Assembly: GCF_007559435.1 (NCBI RefSeq)
Contig: NZ_VMBP01000007.1
Coordinates: 186,001 to 250,000, forward strand
DNA from: Ancylobacter moscoviensis
GTDB lineage: Bacteria; Pseudomonadota; Alphaproteobacteria; Rhizobiales; Xanthobacteraceae
Reading direction: 5' to 3'
DNA length: 64,000 nt
Each line of letters starts with the position of its first letter. The stretch's first letter is position 1. This document shows positions 44,716 to 53,163 of the stretch, one piece after another. Below the pieces are notes generated by a model. It made no database searches, was not told the DNA's origin, and worked only from the letters and a program-made list of their open reading frames with translations. Both the position numbers and the translations under genes were made by a program.

Positions 44716-45891
44716 TCAGGAGAGCGCGATCTGGCGGCCGTCGGCCGGCCAGTCGCTCAGGTTCTGGGCCACGCAATAGGGGTCCGGCTTCACCGGCGCG
44801 CCGGCGTCCCACACCACCCGGAAGCGTCCTCTCGCATCCAGCCGGGCGATGCGCGGGCGCAGATAGGTGTGGTTGTTCGTGCCGTCGATGCGCACCCGGC
44901 CCTGCGGGGCGTCGAAGGCGCTCTCGCCAAGCTGGGCGAGCAGCGGCTCCGGGGCATCGGTACCGGCGGCGGCGAGGGCGCGCATGGCGAGGTGCACCTG
45001 GAAATAGGCCGCCTCGGCGGCGGCGGTGACGGGCATGTGCACCCCGTTGCGCCGCTTGAAGGCGGCGACGAAGCGGCGCGCGGCGGGCGTGTCGAGGGTC
45101 TCGAAGAAAGGGGCAGCGGTGATGTGGCCGGCGGCCACCTCGGCCGGCATTGCCGCCACCTCGGCCTCGCCGGTGGTGAGGCTGGCGATCGGCAGCGTGG
45201 CGGCATCGAGCCCGGCGGCGTGGTGGGCCTCGTACAGTGTCGCGGTATCCGCCCCGACCACGGTGGAGAAGATGACGTCCGGCGCCGCCCGCTGCACCTT
45301 CGCCATGACGCGGTCGAATTCCGCCGGCCCCGCGCCGAGCGGCACGTAGATCTCGTCCAGCACGGTACCGCGCGACTGGACGACGAAGTCGGTCATGATG
45401 CGGTTCGACTCGTAGGGGTAGACGTAGTCGGAACCGATCATGAAGAAGCGGTTGCCGCAGGTGCTCAGCAGGTAATTGGCGAGCTGGATCGAATTCTGGT
45501 TCGGCGCGGCGCCGGTGTAGACGCAGTGGCGGGAATATTCGAAGCCCTCATAGAGGGTGGGGTAGAACAGCAGCCCACGGTGGGCCTCTACCACCGGCAG
45601 CATCGCCTTGCGGGTGGAGGACATGTAGCCGCCGAAGATGAGGCGCACGCCGTCCTCGGTGAGCAGCCTTTCGGCAAGCCGGCGATAGGCCCGCGGCTCC
45701 GAGGCGGGATCGTAGACAACCGCCTCCACCGGACGGCCGAGCACGCCGCCGGCTTCGTTGATCTCGTCGATGGCGAGCAGCGTGCCGCCGAGCTGGGAGG
45801 TTTCGACCGCCGCCGTCACGCCGGTGGCGGAAAACAGGACGCCGATGCGCCAGGGCCGGACCGCCGAAGAACCACTCGCCATGAGCCGCAT
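44716..45891 (-). CDS. amiC: Amide-binding negative regulator AmiC
   Basis: A 391-residue protein of the periplasmic-binding fold related to branched-chain amino acid receptors. It lacks a signal peptide, as expected for a cytoplasmic sensor. Blocks include RIGVLFSATGVTAAVETSQLGG, RLIFGGYMSSTRKAMLPVVE, GLLFYPTLYEGFEYS, FMIGSDYVYPYESNRIM and GTNNHTYLRPRIARL. In Pseudomonas AmiC binds acetamide and releases AmiR. Two close ATGs (45891, 45882) are possible; GGAGG stands before both. A short-chain amide or urea ABC-receptor is the alternative, but amiR and amiE next door settle it. Confidence 0.88.
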   Translation of the reverse strand: MRLMASGSSAVRPWRIGVLFSATGVTAAVETSQLGGTLLAIDEINEAGGVLGRPVEAVVYDPASEPRAYRRLAERLLTEDGVRLIFGGYMSSTRKAMLPVVEAHRGLLFYPTLYEGFEYSRHCVYTGAAPNQNSIQLANYLLSTCGNRFFMIGSDYVYPYESNRIMTDFVVQSRGTVLDEIYVPLGAGPAEFDRVMAKVQRAAPDVIFSTVVGADTATLYEAHHAAGLDAATLPIASLTTGEAEVAAMPAEVAAGHITAAPFFETLDTPAARRFVAAFKRRNGVHMPVTAAAEAAYFQVHLAMRALAAAGTDAPEPLLAQLGESAFDAPQGRVRIDGTNNHTYLRPRIARLDARGRFRVVWDAGAPVKPDPYCVAQNLSDWPADGRQIALS

Positions 45892-45963
45892 GCACCTCCG
45901 TCCTGCAACGTCACAGGGTGCATGTGTCCAGTCCCGGACGAAAGGCGCAATACGGCGTTTGCC

Positions 45964-46530
45964 TCAGATGCCGAAGCACTCGCGCAGTTCGCGGCGCGCG
46001 CTTTCGAGGATCTCCGCGGAGAGTTCGGGATCGCCCGCCACCACGCCGCGGGCCATGGTGAGCGCGCCGATCATGCTGGTGAGCACCGCCATCGCCTGCC
46101 GGCGCCGGGCCTCGGGCGTCTCGGCATCCATGTGGCGCTCGATCGCCTCGACGAAGTCGTTCAGCCCTTCGGCATAGCTCTTCTGGAGATCGGGCGACTG
46201 GCGTGCGACCTCGGCGCCGAAGGCGGAGAGGGCGCAGCCATTGGCCGGGTTGTCGCGATGGGCGGGGGTCAGGTAGCGGTCGAGGATGTCGCGGAGACTG
46301 GCCGATTTCAGCCAGCGCTCCAGCCCCTCTGCGCAGGCCTCGCGGCAGGCCTCGTCGGCGAGGTCCGCCTTGGAGCGAAAATGGCCGTAGAAGGCGCCGT
46401 GGGTGAGGCCGCTGGCCTGCATGATCTCGGCAACGCCGACATCCTTGAAGCCGCGTTCGCGGAATAGCCGGGAGGCCGAGGAAAGAATGGAACGGCGATG
46501 CTCGGCGACCTTCGCCTTCGTAACCCGCAA
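45964..46530 (-). CDS. TetR/AcrR family transcriptional regulator
   Basis: A 188-residue repressor-type regulator. The N-terminal helix-turn-helix reads ILSSASRLFRERGFKDVGV with EIMQASGLTHGAFYGHFRSK. The helical C-terminal part resembles the TetR_C group that accompanies reductases and exporters. The start codon is TTG with AGGAGA eight bases upstream. It lies between amiC and the aldo/keto reductase terminator and may control either neighbour or itself. Confidence 0.88.
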   Translation of the reverse strand: MRVTKAKVAEHRRSILSSASRLFRERGFKDVGVAEIMQASGLTHGAFYGHFRSKADLADEACREACAEGLERWLKSASLRDILDRYLTPAHRDNPANGCALSAFGAEVARQSPDLQKSYAEGLNDFVEAIERHMDAETPEARRRQAMAVLTSMIGALTMARGVVAGDPELSAEILESARRELRECFGI

Positions 46531-46608
46531 CGCAGCTTCTCCTGTCGCTCTCCGCCCCGATCCCCTTGTCTATGAACACGAAAATATAGCTGATGGGAAT
46601 AAGAAATA

Positions 46609-46642
46609 ACCCGGAGCGCCGGTTGGTCGCGGCGCTCCGGGT
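46609..46642 (-). terminator. Terminator after the aldo/keto reductase gene
   Basis: ACCCGGAGCGCC and GGCGCTCCGGGT form a perfect 12-base stem with a 10-base loop. On the minus strand it is followed by a T-rich stretch (TATTTCTTATT). It starts 18 bases after the aldo/keto reductase stop. Confidence 0.75.
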
Positions 46643-46660
46643 CTGGTCGCGGCGGAAGGC

Positions 46661-47488
46661 TCAGGCGGCGTCCCAGACCGGCGCGAGGCCTTCCGGGCTG
46701 ACGATCCGCCCGTCCGGGCGGGCGAGGGCGTGGATCGCCGCCATCTCGCCGGCCGACAGCTCGAAGTCGAAGATGGCGAAGTTCTCGGCTGCGCGGGTCT
46801 CGGTCGCGGTCTTGGAGAGGGCGACGAGCCCGTCCTGCTGGATCACCCAGCGCAGTACCACCTGAGCGACGCTCTTGCCTTTCGCCGCGGCGATCTCCTT
46901 CAGCACCGGCTCGTCGAACACCTTGCCGTCCGCCATGGCGTAATAGGCGGTGATGGAAAGACCGGCGGCACGGGCCGCCTTTATCACCACGCTCTGGTCG
47001 ATATAGGGGTGGTATTCGACCTGGTTGGTGACGAGCGGGGCGTCGCTGAGTGCGATCGCCTCGGCAATCTGCGCGGTGTTGAAGTTCGAGACGCCTATGT
47101 GACGCACCTTGCCGGCGCGGACCACCTCGTTGAGCGCCGCGACGGGCTCGGGGAGGGGATGCCCTGCGGGCCAGTGCAGAAGCAGCAGGTCCACATAGTC
47201 GGTCCGTAGCTTCCGCAGGCTCTCGTCGACCGAGGCGACCAGCGCGTCATGGCCGTATTTGTCGACCCACACCTTGGTGGTGAGGAAGATGTCGGCGCGG
47301 CGGACGCCCGAGCGCTCGATACCCTCGCCGACCTCGGCCTCGTTGCCGTAGATCTGCGCGGTGTCGATGTGGCGGAAACCAAGCTTGAGCGCATGCGGCA
47401 CCATGCGTAGCGTGTCGGGGCCGGGCAGGCGGAAGGTACCGTAGCCGAGCGCGGGAATGGTGGCGCCATTGGCGGTGACGAATTTCAT
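46661..47488 (-). CDS. Aldo/keto reductase
   Basis: A 275-residue NADPH-dependent reductase of the 2,5-diketo-D-gluconate reductase group. The catalytic tetrad is readable: Asp in FRHIDTAQIYG, Tyr in the same block, Lys in FLTTKVW, and His in LLLHWP. The cofactor-binding C-terminal block is present with a shortened form. The start is the ATG at 47488 with GGAG upstream, not the ATG four codons earlier. It follows the MFS gene by 33 bases and is probably cotranscribed with it. Confidence 0.9.
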   Translation of the reverse strand: MKFVTANGATIPALGYGTFRLPGPDTLRMVPHALKLGFRHIDTAQIYGNEAEVGEGIERSGVRRADIFLTTKVWVDKYGHDALVASVDESLRKLRTDYVDLLLLHWPAGHPLPEPVAALNEVVRAGKVRHIGVSNFNTAQIAEAIALSDAPLVTNQVEYHPYIDQSVVIKAARAAGLSITAYYAMADGKVFDEPVLKEIAAAKGKSVAQVVLRWVIQQDGLVALSKTATETRAAENFAIFDFELSAGEMAAIHALARPDGRIVSPEGLAPVWDAA

Positions 47489-47521
47489 CGGGGTCTCCAT
47501 GGGTGGCGGGCCGATTTGGGC

Positions 47522-48718
47522 TCAGGCGGGGCTCAGCTCGGGCGTCGTGCGCCGATCCAGCATGCCGCTCCACATAGTCAGTCCCAGCGCGGCGACAACC
47601 AGGATGGCGCCGACCCAGGGCGTCGCGCCGAGCCCGAGCGGGGAGGCGACGACAAGGCCGCCGACCCAGGCGCCGATGGCGATGCCGAGATTGAAGGCGG
47701 CGATGTTGAGCGCCGAGGCGACGTCCACCGCGCCGGGACGCGCCTTCTTCGCCAGCTCGACGACATAGATCTGCAGGCCCGGCACGTTGGCGAAGGACAG
47801 GAAGCCCAGCGCGGCGAGCGTCGGCAGGGCGAGCCAGGGCGAGAGCGCGGTGAAGCTGAACAGCGCCAGTACCGCCGCCTGCGCGACGAAGAGGAAGGTG
47901 AGCGCCTTCACCGGGTCGCGGTCGGCGATCCGTCCGCCGACGATGTTGCCCACCGCGATGGCGGCGCCGTACAGCACCAGGATCAGGCTGACGCTGGAGG
48001 CGGCGAAGCCGGTGATGTGCTCCAGGATCGAGGCGAGATAGGTGAAGGCGACGAAGGTGCCGCCATAGCCGAGCGCGGTCATGCCGTAGACGATGAGCAG
48101 CCGGCCGGAGCCCAGGACGCGCAGTTGGTCGACGAGGCGGGCGGGCTCGGCGCGGCTGAGATTGGCGGGCAACAGCGCGGCGATGCCGATGAAAGCGACG
48201 ACGCCCAGCGCGGCGACCGCCCAGAAGGTGGCGCGCCAGCCGAAGGTCTGGCCGATAAAGGTGCCCATCGGCACGCCGGTGACGATGGCGACCGTCAGGC
48301 CCATGAACATCATGGCGATGGCCGAGGCGCGCCGGTCGGCTGGCACGAGGTCGGCGGCGATGGTCGACCCGACCGAGAAGAACACGCCATGGGCGAAGGC
48401 GGACAGCACGCGCGCGACCAGCAGCAATTCGTAGCTCGGGCTCAGCGCGGCGGCGGTGTTGCCGATGACGAACAGCGCCATCAGGCCGAGCAGGAGCGGC
48501 TTGCGCTCCATCCGGCCGGTCAGAGCGGTCAGGATGGGCGCGCCGAAGGTGACGCCGAGCGCGTAGACGCTGACGATCAGGCCGGCGAGCGGCAGGTTGA
48601 TGGACAGGTCGGCAGCGACGGTGGGCAGCAGGCCGACGATGACGAATTCGGTGGTGCCGATCGCATAGGCCGCGATGGTGAGCGCGAACAGCGCGAGGGG
48701 CATTCTGGTGAGCGACAT
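47522..48718 (-). CDS. MFS transporter, DHA1 (AraJ/YdhP-like) family
   Basis: A 398-residue inner-membrane exporter with about twelve hydrophobic segments. Family parts are TTEFVIVGLLPTVAADL in helix 1, SVYALGVTFGAPILTALTGRMERK with the loop 2-3 motif, and AHGVFFSVGSTIAADLVP. Substrates of this group include arabinose-like sugars and drugs; here unknown. The start at 48718 has GGAG upstream. It is divergent from a LysR gene across an inverted repeat, so LysR probably controls the exporter and reductase pair. Confidence 0.88.
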   Translation of the reverse strand: MSLTRMPLALFALTIAAYAIGTTEFVIVGLLPTVAADLSINLPLAGLIVSVYALGVTFGAPILTALTGRMERKPLLLGLMALFVIGNTAAALSPSYELLLVARVLSAFAHGVFFSVGSTIAADLVPADRRASAIAMMFMGLTVAIVTGVPMGTFIGQTFGWRATFWAVAALGVVAFIGIAALLPANLSRAEPARLVDQLRVLGSGRLLIVYGMTALGYGGTFVAFTYLASILEHITGFAASSVSLILVLYGAAIAVGNIVGGRIADRDPVKALTFLFVAQAAVLALFSFTALSPWLALPTLAALGFLSFANVPGLQIYVVELAKKARPGAVDVASALNIAAFNLGIAIGAWVGGLVVASPLGLGATPWVGAILVVAALGLTMWSGMLDRRTTPELSPA

Positions 48719-48831
48719 GACAAATCTCCGCGCGCCCGCGCCTTGGGCGCGACGCAGCAAGCGATGACGGGTGTTGCGGCGAATATGCGCGGCGCCGGCT
48801 TGCGCGATAAGCCACTATGATGGATCAATAC

Positions 48832-48850
48832 CTGTGAACTGAAATCACAG
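48832..48850. promoter_or_regulatory. Inverted repeat in the MFS/LysR divergent region
   Basis: CTGTGA-N7-TCACAG is a perfect repeat 13 bases before the LysR start and 114 bases before the MFS start. It fits a LysR-type recognition site and would allow self-repression. Confidence 0.5.
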
Positions 48851-48862
48851 ATAAGGTCGACC

Positions 48863-49762
48863 TTGGACAATCGCGCGGGCGAGATGCAGGTGCTGGTCGA
48901 GGCGGTGGAGCGCGGCAGCTTCTCCGCCGCAGGGCGCCGGCTCGGCCTGTCGCCCTCGGCGGTGAGCAAGCTGGTGTCGCGGCTGGAGGAGCGGCTCGGC
49001 GTGCGCCTGCTCAACCGCTCGACCCGCGCCATCGTCCTGACCAGCGAGGGCGAGGCCTATGTGGCGCGGGCGCGCCGCATCCTCGGCGAGATCGACGAGG
49101 CGGAGCGCTTCATCGCCGCCGGCGCCGCCGCCGTGCCGCGCGGCCGGTTGCGGGTGAGCGCCTCCGTCGGCTTCGGCGAGCGCTGCCTCGTGCCGCTGAT
49201 CCCGGAATTCCTCGCCCGCTATCCGGAGGTACAGCTCGACCTTTCGCTGAGCGACGAGGTGATCGACCTCGTGGCGGAGCGGGCGGATATCGGCCTGCGC
49301 TCTGGGCCGATGCGCGATTCCAGCCTCAAGGCACGCAAGGTGATGGAGAGCGACCGGGTGATCATCGCCTCTCCCGCCTACCTCGAATGTCACGGCATGC
49401 CGGCGACGCCGGCGGACCTCGCGCAGCACAACTGCCTGCGCTTCAATTTCCGCCGCAGCCTGGACGAATGGCCGTTCCGCGATCCGGTGTCGGGGGAAAG
49501 CTACGCACTGCCGGTCACAGGTAATCTCGAGGGGAACAGCGGCGCCATGCTGCGTCGCCTCGCGCTGGACGGGCTGGGCCTTGCCCGCATCGGGCGCTTC
49601 CATGCCCAGCCGGATATCGAGGCGGGGACACTGGTGCCGGTGCTGGATGCGTTCAACGGGCGGGATATCGAGCAGGTGCACGCGGTCTTCGTCGGGCACG
49701 ATTACCTCGCCGCCCGCATCCGTGCCTTCGTCGATTTCCTCGTGGAACGGATCGGCCGGTAG
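48863..49762 (+). CDS. LysR family transcriptional regulator
   Basis: A 299-residue regulator. The winged helix-turn-helix (1-60) reads FSAAGRRLGLSPSAVSKLVSRLE with ERLGVRLLNRSTR. The C-terminal domain (about 90-295) is the substrate-binding fold of the CrgA/PA0477-like subgroup (FIAAGAAAVPRGRLRVSASV, EFLARYPEVQLDLSLSD). The start codon is TTG with AAGG upstream. It diverges from the MFS gene. Confidence 0.92.
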   Translation: MDNRAGEMQVLVEAVERGSFSAAGRRLGLSPSAVSKLVSRLEERLGVRLLNRSTRAIVLTSEGEAYVARARRILGEIDEAERFIAAGAAAVPRGRLRVSASVGFGERCLVPLIPEFLARYPEVQLDLSLSDEVIDLVAERADIGLRSGPMRDSSLKARKVMESDRVIIASPAYLECHGMPATPADLAQHNCLRFNFRRSLDEWPFRDPVSGESYALPVTGNLEGNSGAMLRRLALDGLGLARIGRFHAQPDIEAGTLVPVLDAFNGRDIEQVHAVFVGHDYLAARIRAFVDFLVERIGR

Positions 49763-49807
49763 CTGTCCAGCGGCGGGATTCGGCGCGAGTCCCGCCGCCG
49801 GTGATCA

Positions 49808-52108
49808 TCAGGTCCGGTACTTCTTGGTCACCGCGTCGATGGCGGAGATGCCGTTATGGCCCTCGGCATTGCCCTGCGCTGCCAGCGCCCGGAAGATGCG
49901 CTCGGCCGAGCGCAGGTCGCGGATCTTGTAGTAGGACCAGGCGCGCAGCACCATCAGATCCTGCTGTTCGGGGGCGATGCGGGAGCGTTCGTCGAGTGCG
50001 ATGATAGCTTCCACGTAGCGCTCGTCCTTGTAGGCGGCGAGCGCGCGCTGGGCGAGGAGGTCGCCGCTGAGCTGAACGGAGCGGCGCGGATTCTGCGGCG
50101 CCTCGAGCGCGGCGGCCTGGGCGCGGTTGGTCATGCCGAGGCGCAGATAGGCGAGCGACTTGCCGTAGGCGGCGTCCTCGGCGACGCGGCCGGTGCCGCG
50201 GGCGAGACCCTCGTCGAATGCCCGGACCGCTTCCATCGGCCGGTCGAGATCGAGCAGCCTCCAGCCACGGGCAACGGCGCCGGCACCGCCGGAGGCGGCG
50301 GTCGCGCCCACCTCGGTGCTGCCGGTGCGGGCGACCGAGCGCGAGACGGGACGGCGGCGCGGCGTCGGCGGCACGTAGTCGGCGGCGGGATAGGAGGGCT
50401 GGGCCGCGTAGGAAGCCTGCGCCACCGATTGCGCCGGCGCTGCCGGCAGGGCGGGGAACTGGATGCCGCTCTGATAGGGGGCGCCCTGATAGGCCAGCGG
50501 CGCGGCCGCATTGCCCGGCTGCGGGATCGGCTGGAACTGGGCCACCTGGCCGGCGGTCGGTACCGGCGCATACTGCGCGCCGCGCACATAGCCACGCGCG
50601 CTCTGCGGGCCGAGGGTCGGCACGCCGACCGGCGGGGGCTGCCGCGTGGGCGGCGGAGTCAGGCGGTTGGCGGCGGCGACGAGCGGATCGAGGCGCAGCC
50701 CGCCGAGCGTCTGCGTCTGGGCGTTGCGCGCTTCCAGACGGGCGCGGACGACCGGATCGACCAGCGCGACGATGCGCTCGGAGCGCTGACCCCAGCTCTG
50801 TACCATGGCGTTGAGGCGCGCGACGTCGCCGAGACGCCAGAAGGTGAGCGAGAGGCCGTAGGCGGAGGGCTCGTCGTTCGGATCCCAGTTGAGGGCGGTC
50901 TCGAACCAGGACTGGGCGGTGACGATCTGCCCGGTGTTGTAGGCGTACCAGCCGAGGCCCTGGGCACCCGGCACGTATTTGTCGCGCATCACCACGGGGC
51001 TGAAGCGCGTGAGCACGATCTCGTCGAGCACCGGCGGCGGATCGGCGGTGAGCAGCGCGATGACGACGTCGAGATAGGCCTTGTTGTTCTCCGGCGCGGC
51101 GTCGCGCCACTCGAAGGCGATCGGCTCGGCCTCGAGCGAGCGGCCGAGGAAGTTCAGCGCCAGCACATAGCCTTCGGCCGACTTGGCGCCGCCCTTGCGG
51201 TCGAGCGCCAGCTTGAACCATTCGAGCGCGCGGGTCGCCTCGTCGTGGCGGAACAGGTACCAGCCGAGCAGCAGCGGGTCGCCGGGCGTCGTGCCCTTGC
51301 GCGCCAGCTCCTCCATCCGCTTGATGTCGTCGGCGGGCACCGTGTACTCGGGGTTCTCGGCGGCATGCCCCATGCGGCGGCGAATGAGGTCGTCGCGCAG
51401 CGCGGCGAATTCGGGATTGCCGGCGGCGTCCTTGCGCTCGAGCTTGAGCAGGCTCTGGATTTGCTCGTCGGACAGCAGCGGCATCGCCTTCTGCACCGTC
51501 GCCAGCCGCTCGGCCGCATCGTTGCAGTTGTTCAGGATGTAGGTGTAGGCGTCGATCGCCCGCGGCGGCTGGTCGGTCTTGGTGAAGGCCTCGGCGACGC
51601 GCCAGAGAATGTCGATGTTCGGGCAGGTCAACAGGCCCGGCGTCTCGGTGGCGAGACGCAGCACGGTGTTCCACTGCTCGGCGTCGGAGGCGTTGATCAG
51701 CCGCCGGCGGCTTTCCGATTCATTGAGCCGGGCGAGCAGGTCGGCCGGCGGCTGCCAGGACGGGTCGGCGGACTGGCGGGTGGCGATGGCGCTGCGCACG
51801 TCGCTGTACTTGCCTTCGGCATACAGCTTCCACATGCGCTGGAGTTCGACGTCGGTCTGCGGGCCGAACAGGTCGTCGGGCGGCGACCAGTCCGGGTACA
51901 GCGCGCGCAGGCGCGCGATCTCGGCTTCCAGGCGGCGGGTGTCGCCCTGCGAGGCGAAATAGCGGAGAGCGGTCTCGTCGACCTTGGCGCGGGCGGTATT
52001 GCCGGCATCGGTTTTGCGGCCGCTGCCGGGGAGCTCTATCTGTTGACCAATCGCGGGAACGACGGCTCCCCCGAGCATGAGCAACAGAATGGCTCTCTTC
52101 AAAGACAT
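49808..52108 (-). CDS. bcsK: Exported TPR protein of the cellulose operon, BcsK-like
   Basis: A 766-residue protein with a signal peptide (LLMLGGAVVPAIGQQ). Residues 45-460 and 600-760 are helical repeats of TPR type (for example AYNTGQIVTAQSWFETALNWDPND, VARGWRLLDLDRPMEAVRAFD). A Pro/Gln/Tyr-rich, probably disordered linker fills about 480-610. It is the last gene of bcsA-B-Z-K, and its start overlaps the bcsZ end by 10 bases. In E. coli a TPR domain is part of BcsC; here no outer-membrane barrel is attached, as in rhizobial operons. Its role in scaffold or export is inferred. Confidence 0.75.
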   Translation of the reverse strand: MSLKRAILLLMLGGAVVPAIGQQIELPGSGRKTDAGNTARAKVDETALRYFASQGDTRRLEAEIARLRALYPDWSPPDDLFGPQTDVELQRMWKLYAEGKYSDVRSAIATRQSADPSWQPPADLLARLNESESRRRLINASDAEQWNTVLRLATETPGLLTCPNIDILWRVAEAFTKTDQPPRAIDAYTYILNNCNDAAERLATVQKAMPLLSDEQIQSLLKLERKDAAGNPEFAALRDDLIRRRMGHAAENPEYTVPADDIKRMEELARKGTTPGDPLLLGWYLFRHDEATRALEWFKLALDRKGGAKSAEGYVLALNFLGRSLEAEPIAFEWRDAAPENNKAYLDVVIALLTADPPPVLDEIVLTRFSPVVMRDKYVPGAQGLGWYAYNTGQIVTAQSWFETALNWDPNDEPSAYGLSLTFWRLGDVARLNAMVQSWGQRSERIVALVDPVVRARLEARNAQTQTLGGLRLDPLVAAANRLTPPPTRQPPPVGVPTLGPQSARGYVRGAQYAPVPTAGQVAQFQPIPQPGNAAAPLAYQGAPYQSGIQFPALPAAPAQSVAQASYAAQPSYPAADYVPPTPRRRPVSRSVARTGSTEVGATAASGGAGAVARGWRLLDLDRPMEAVRAFDEGLARGTGRVAEDAAYGKSLAYLRLGMTNRAQAAALEAPQNPRRSVQLSGDLLAQRALAAYKDERYVEAIIALDERSRIAPEQQDLMVLRAWSYYKIRDLRSAERIFRALAAQGNAEGHNGISAIDAVTKKYRT

Positions 52109-53163
52109 TTCGGATATCGCTCCGCGATCAGCGCCCAGCCCAACAAATACAACGTCGACGGATAGTAGAGCGTCGGCTCAAACCGTCGTAGATCGGCGGG
52201 GATCGGGGTGGCGTTCAGGGCGCACGCGAGGACCGCGCCGAGCATGCGATAGCCCGGGTCGGTAAGCTGCGTAAGCGCGCGTCCGGTCGGGATGTCGACG
52301 ATCGCCGGGGTGCCCCCATTGTCGATCAGCCAGTTCCGCCGGAAGGGTTCCTGTAATGCCGTGTTCTCGATCCCTGCTCTCAAAAGGTAAAGAGATATCC
52401 TTAATGAATTGTAACCAAAGACCGGCGGAAAGCCCTCCGCCACGGTAACCGGCTTGCCCGCGGGGGCTGAAATCCAGTCGGGCGGCAGTCGAGCCGGGCC
52501 GAGCTGCGCGATGCTCAGGAGTTCCAGCCCCGTATTGGCCACGCCCGCCCAGTCGTATTCCGGCGCAAGGCGCGTCATGACCGGGAACGTCTCGAATATC
52601 CAGTAGGACAGATTCAGTATCGGCCCGTCCTTGCGCTCGCTGGCCGAGAAGCCGGAAATCCCCGGAAGCAGCAGGAGCCGAGAGCCGTCCTTTACGATGA
52701 GTTTCTGTCCGACGGCGCGCGCGATCTTCTTCGCGGAATCGATATAGGCTTGCTGGTTCCACGCCGACCCTGCCCTTGCGAGGGCATAGGCGATCAACAA
52801 ATCCCCGTCGCTCGCCGCATTTACGTCGGTGACACGAGGTGTAGAATTGGGATCCCAGCGCCATGCTGCAAGTCCGTCATCGCGAATCAGCAACTCGGTA
52901 CGCGTAAAACTCCATATGCGTTCGAAGTTGCTTCTGTCACCTGCTAAATACGCCAGCAGCATGCCATAGCCCTGACCTTCGCTATGGCTGATGCCGCCAT
53001 TGGCGCTGTCGACGACCCGTCCGCTCTCGTCGACGAAGCGCGCCATATAGCCGTTCCACGCCTCCATCGGGATCGGCGTGGCGGTCTGGGCGGTGGTGGG
53101 GGAGGCCATGGAAAGCGCTCCGCAGGCAAGCAGGGCGAGGCCGGCGAGCCACCTTCCGATCAT
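52099..53163 (-). CDS. bcsZ: Endo-1,4-beta-glucanase BcsZ, GH8
   Basis: A 354-residue exported cellulase. The signal peptide ends near ASPTTAQ. GH8 motifs include SHSEGQGYGMLLAYLAGD (the Glu is the proton donor) and the Asp-bearing NAASDGDLLIAYALARAGSAW, plus FPPVFGYNSLRISLYLL. Such enzymes are needed for normal cellulose secretion. The start overlaps the bcsB stop by ATGA. Base composition is clearly lower in G+C than in the flanking bcsB and bcsK, with AT-rich codons (for example near 52381-52430). Confidence 0.88.
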   Translation of the reverse strand: MIGRWLAGLALLACGALSMASPTTAQTATPIPMEAWNGYMARFVDESGRVVDSANGGISHSEGQGYGMLLAYLAGDRSNFERIWSFTRTELLIRDDGLAAWRWDPNSTPRVTDVNAASDGDLLIAYALARAGSAWNQQAYIDSAKKIARAVGQKLIVKDGSRLLLLPGISGFSASERKDGPILNLSYWIFETFPVMTRLAPEYDWAGVANTGLELLSIAQLGPARLPPDWISAPAGKPVTVAEGFPPVFGYNSLRISLYLLRAGIENTALQEPFRRNWLIDNGGTPAIVDIPTGRALTQLTDPGYRMLGAVLACALNATPIPADLRRFEPTLYYPSTLYLLGWALIAERYPKCL

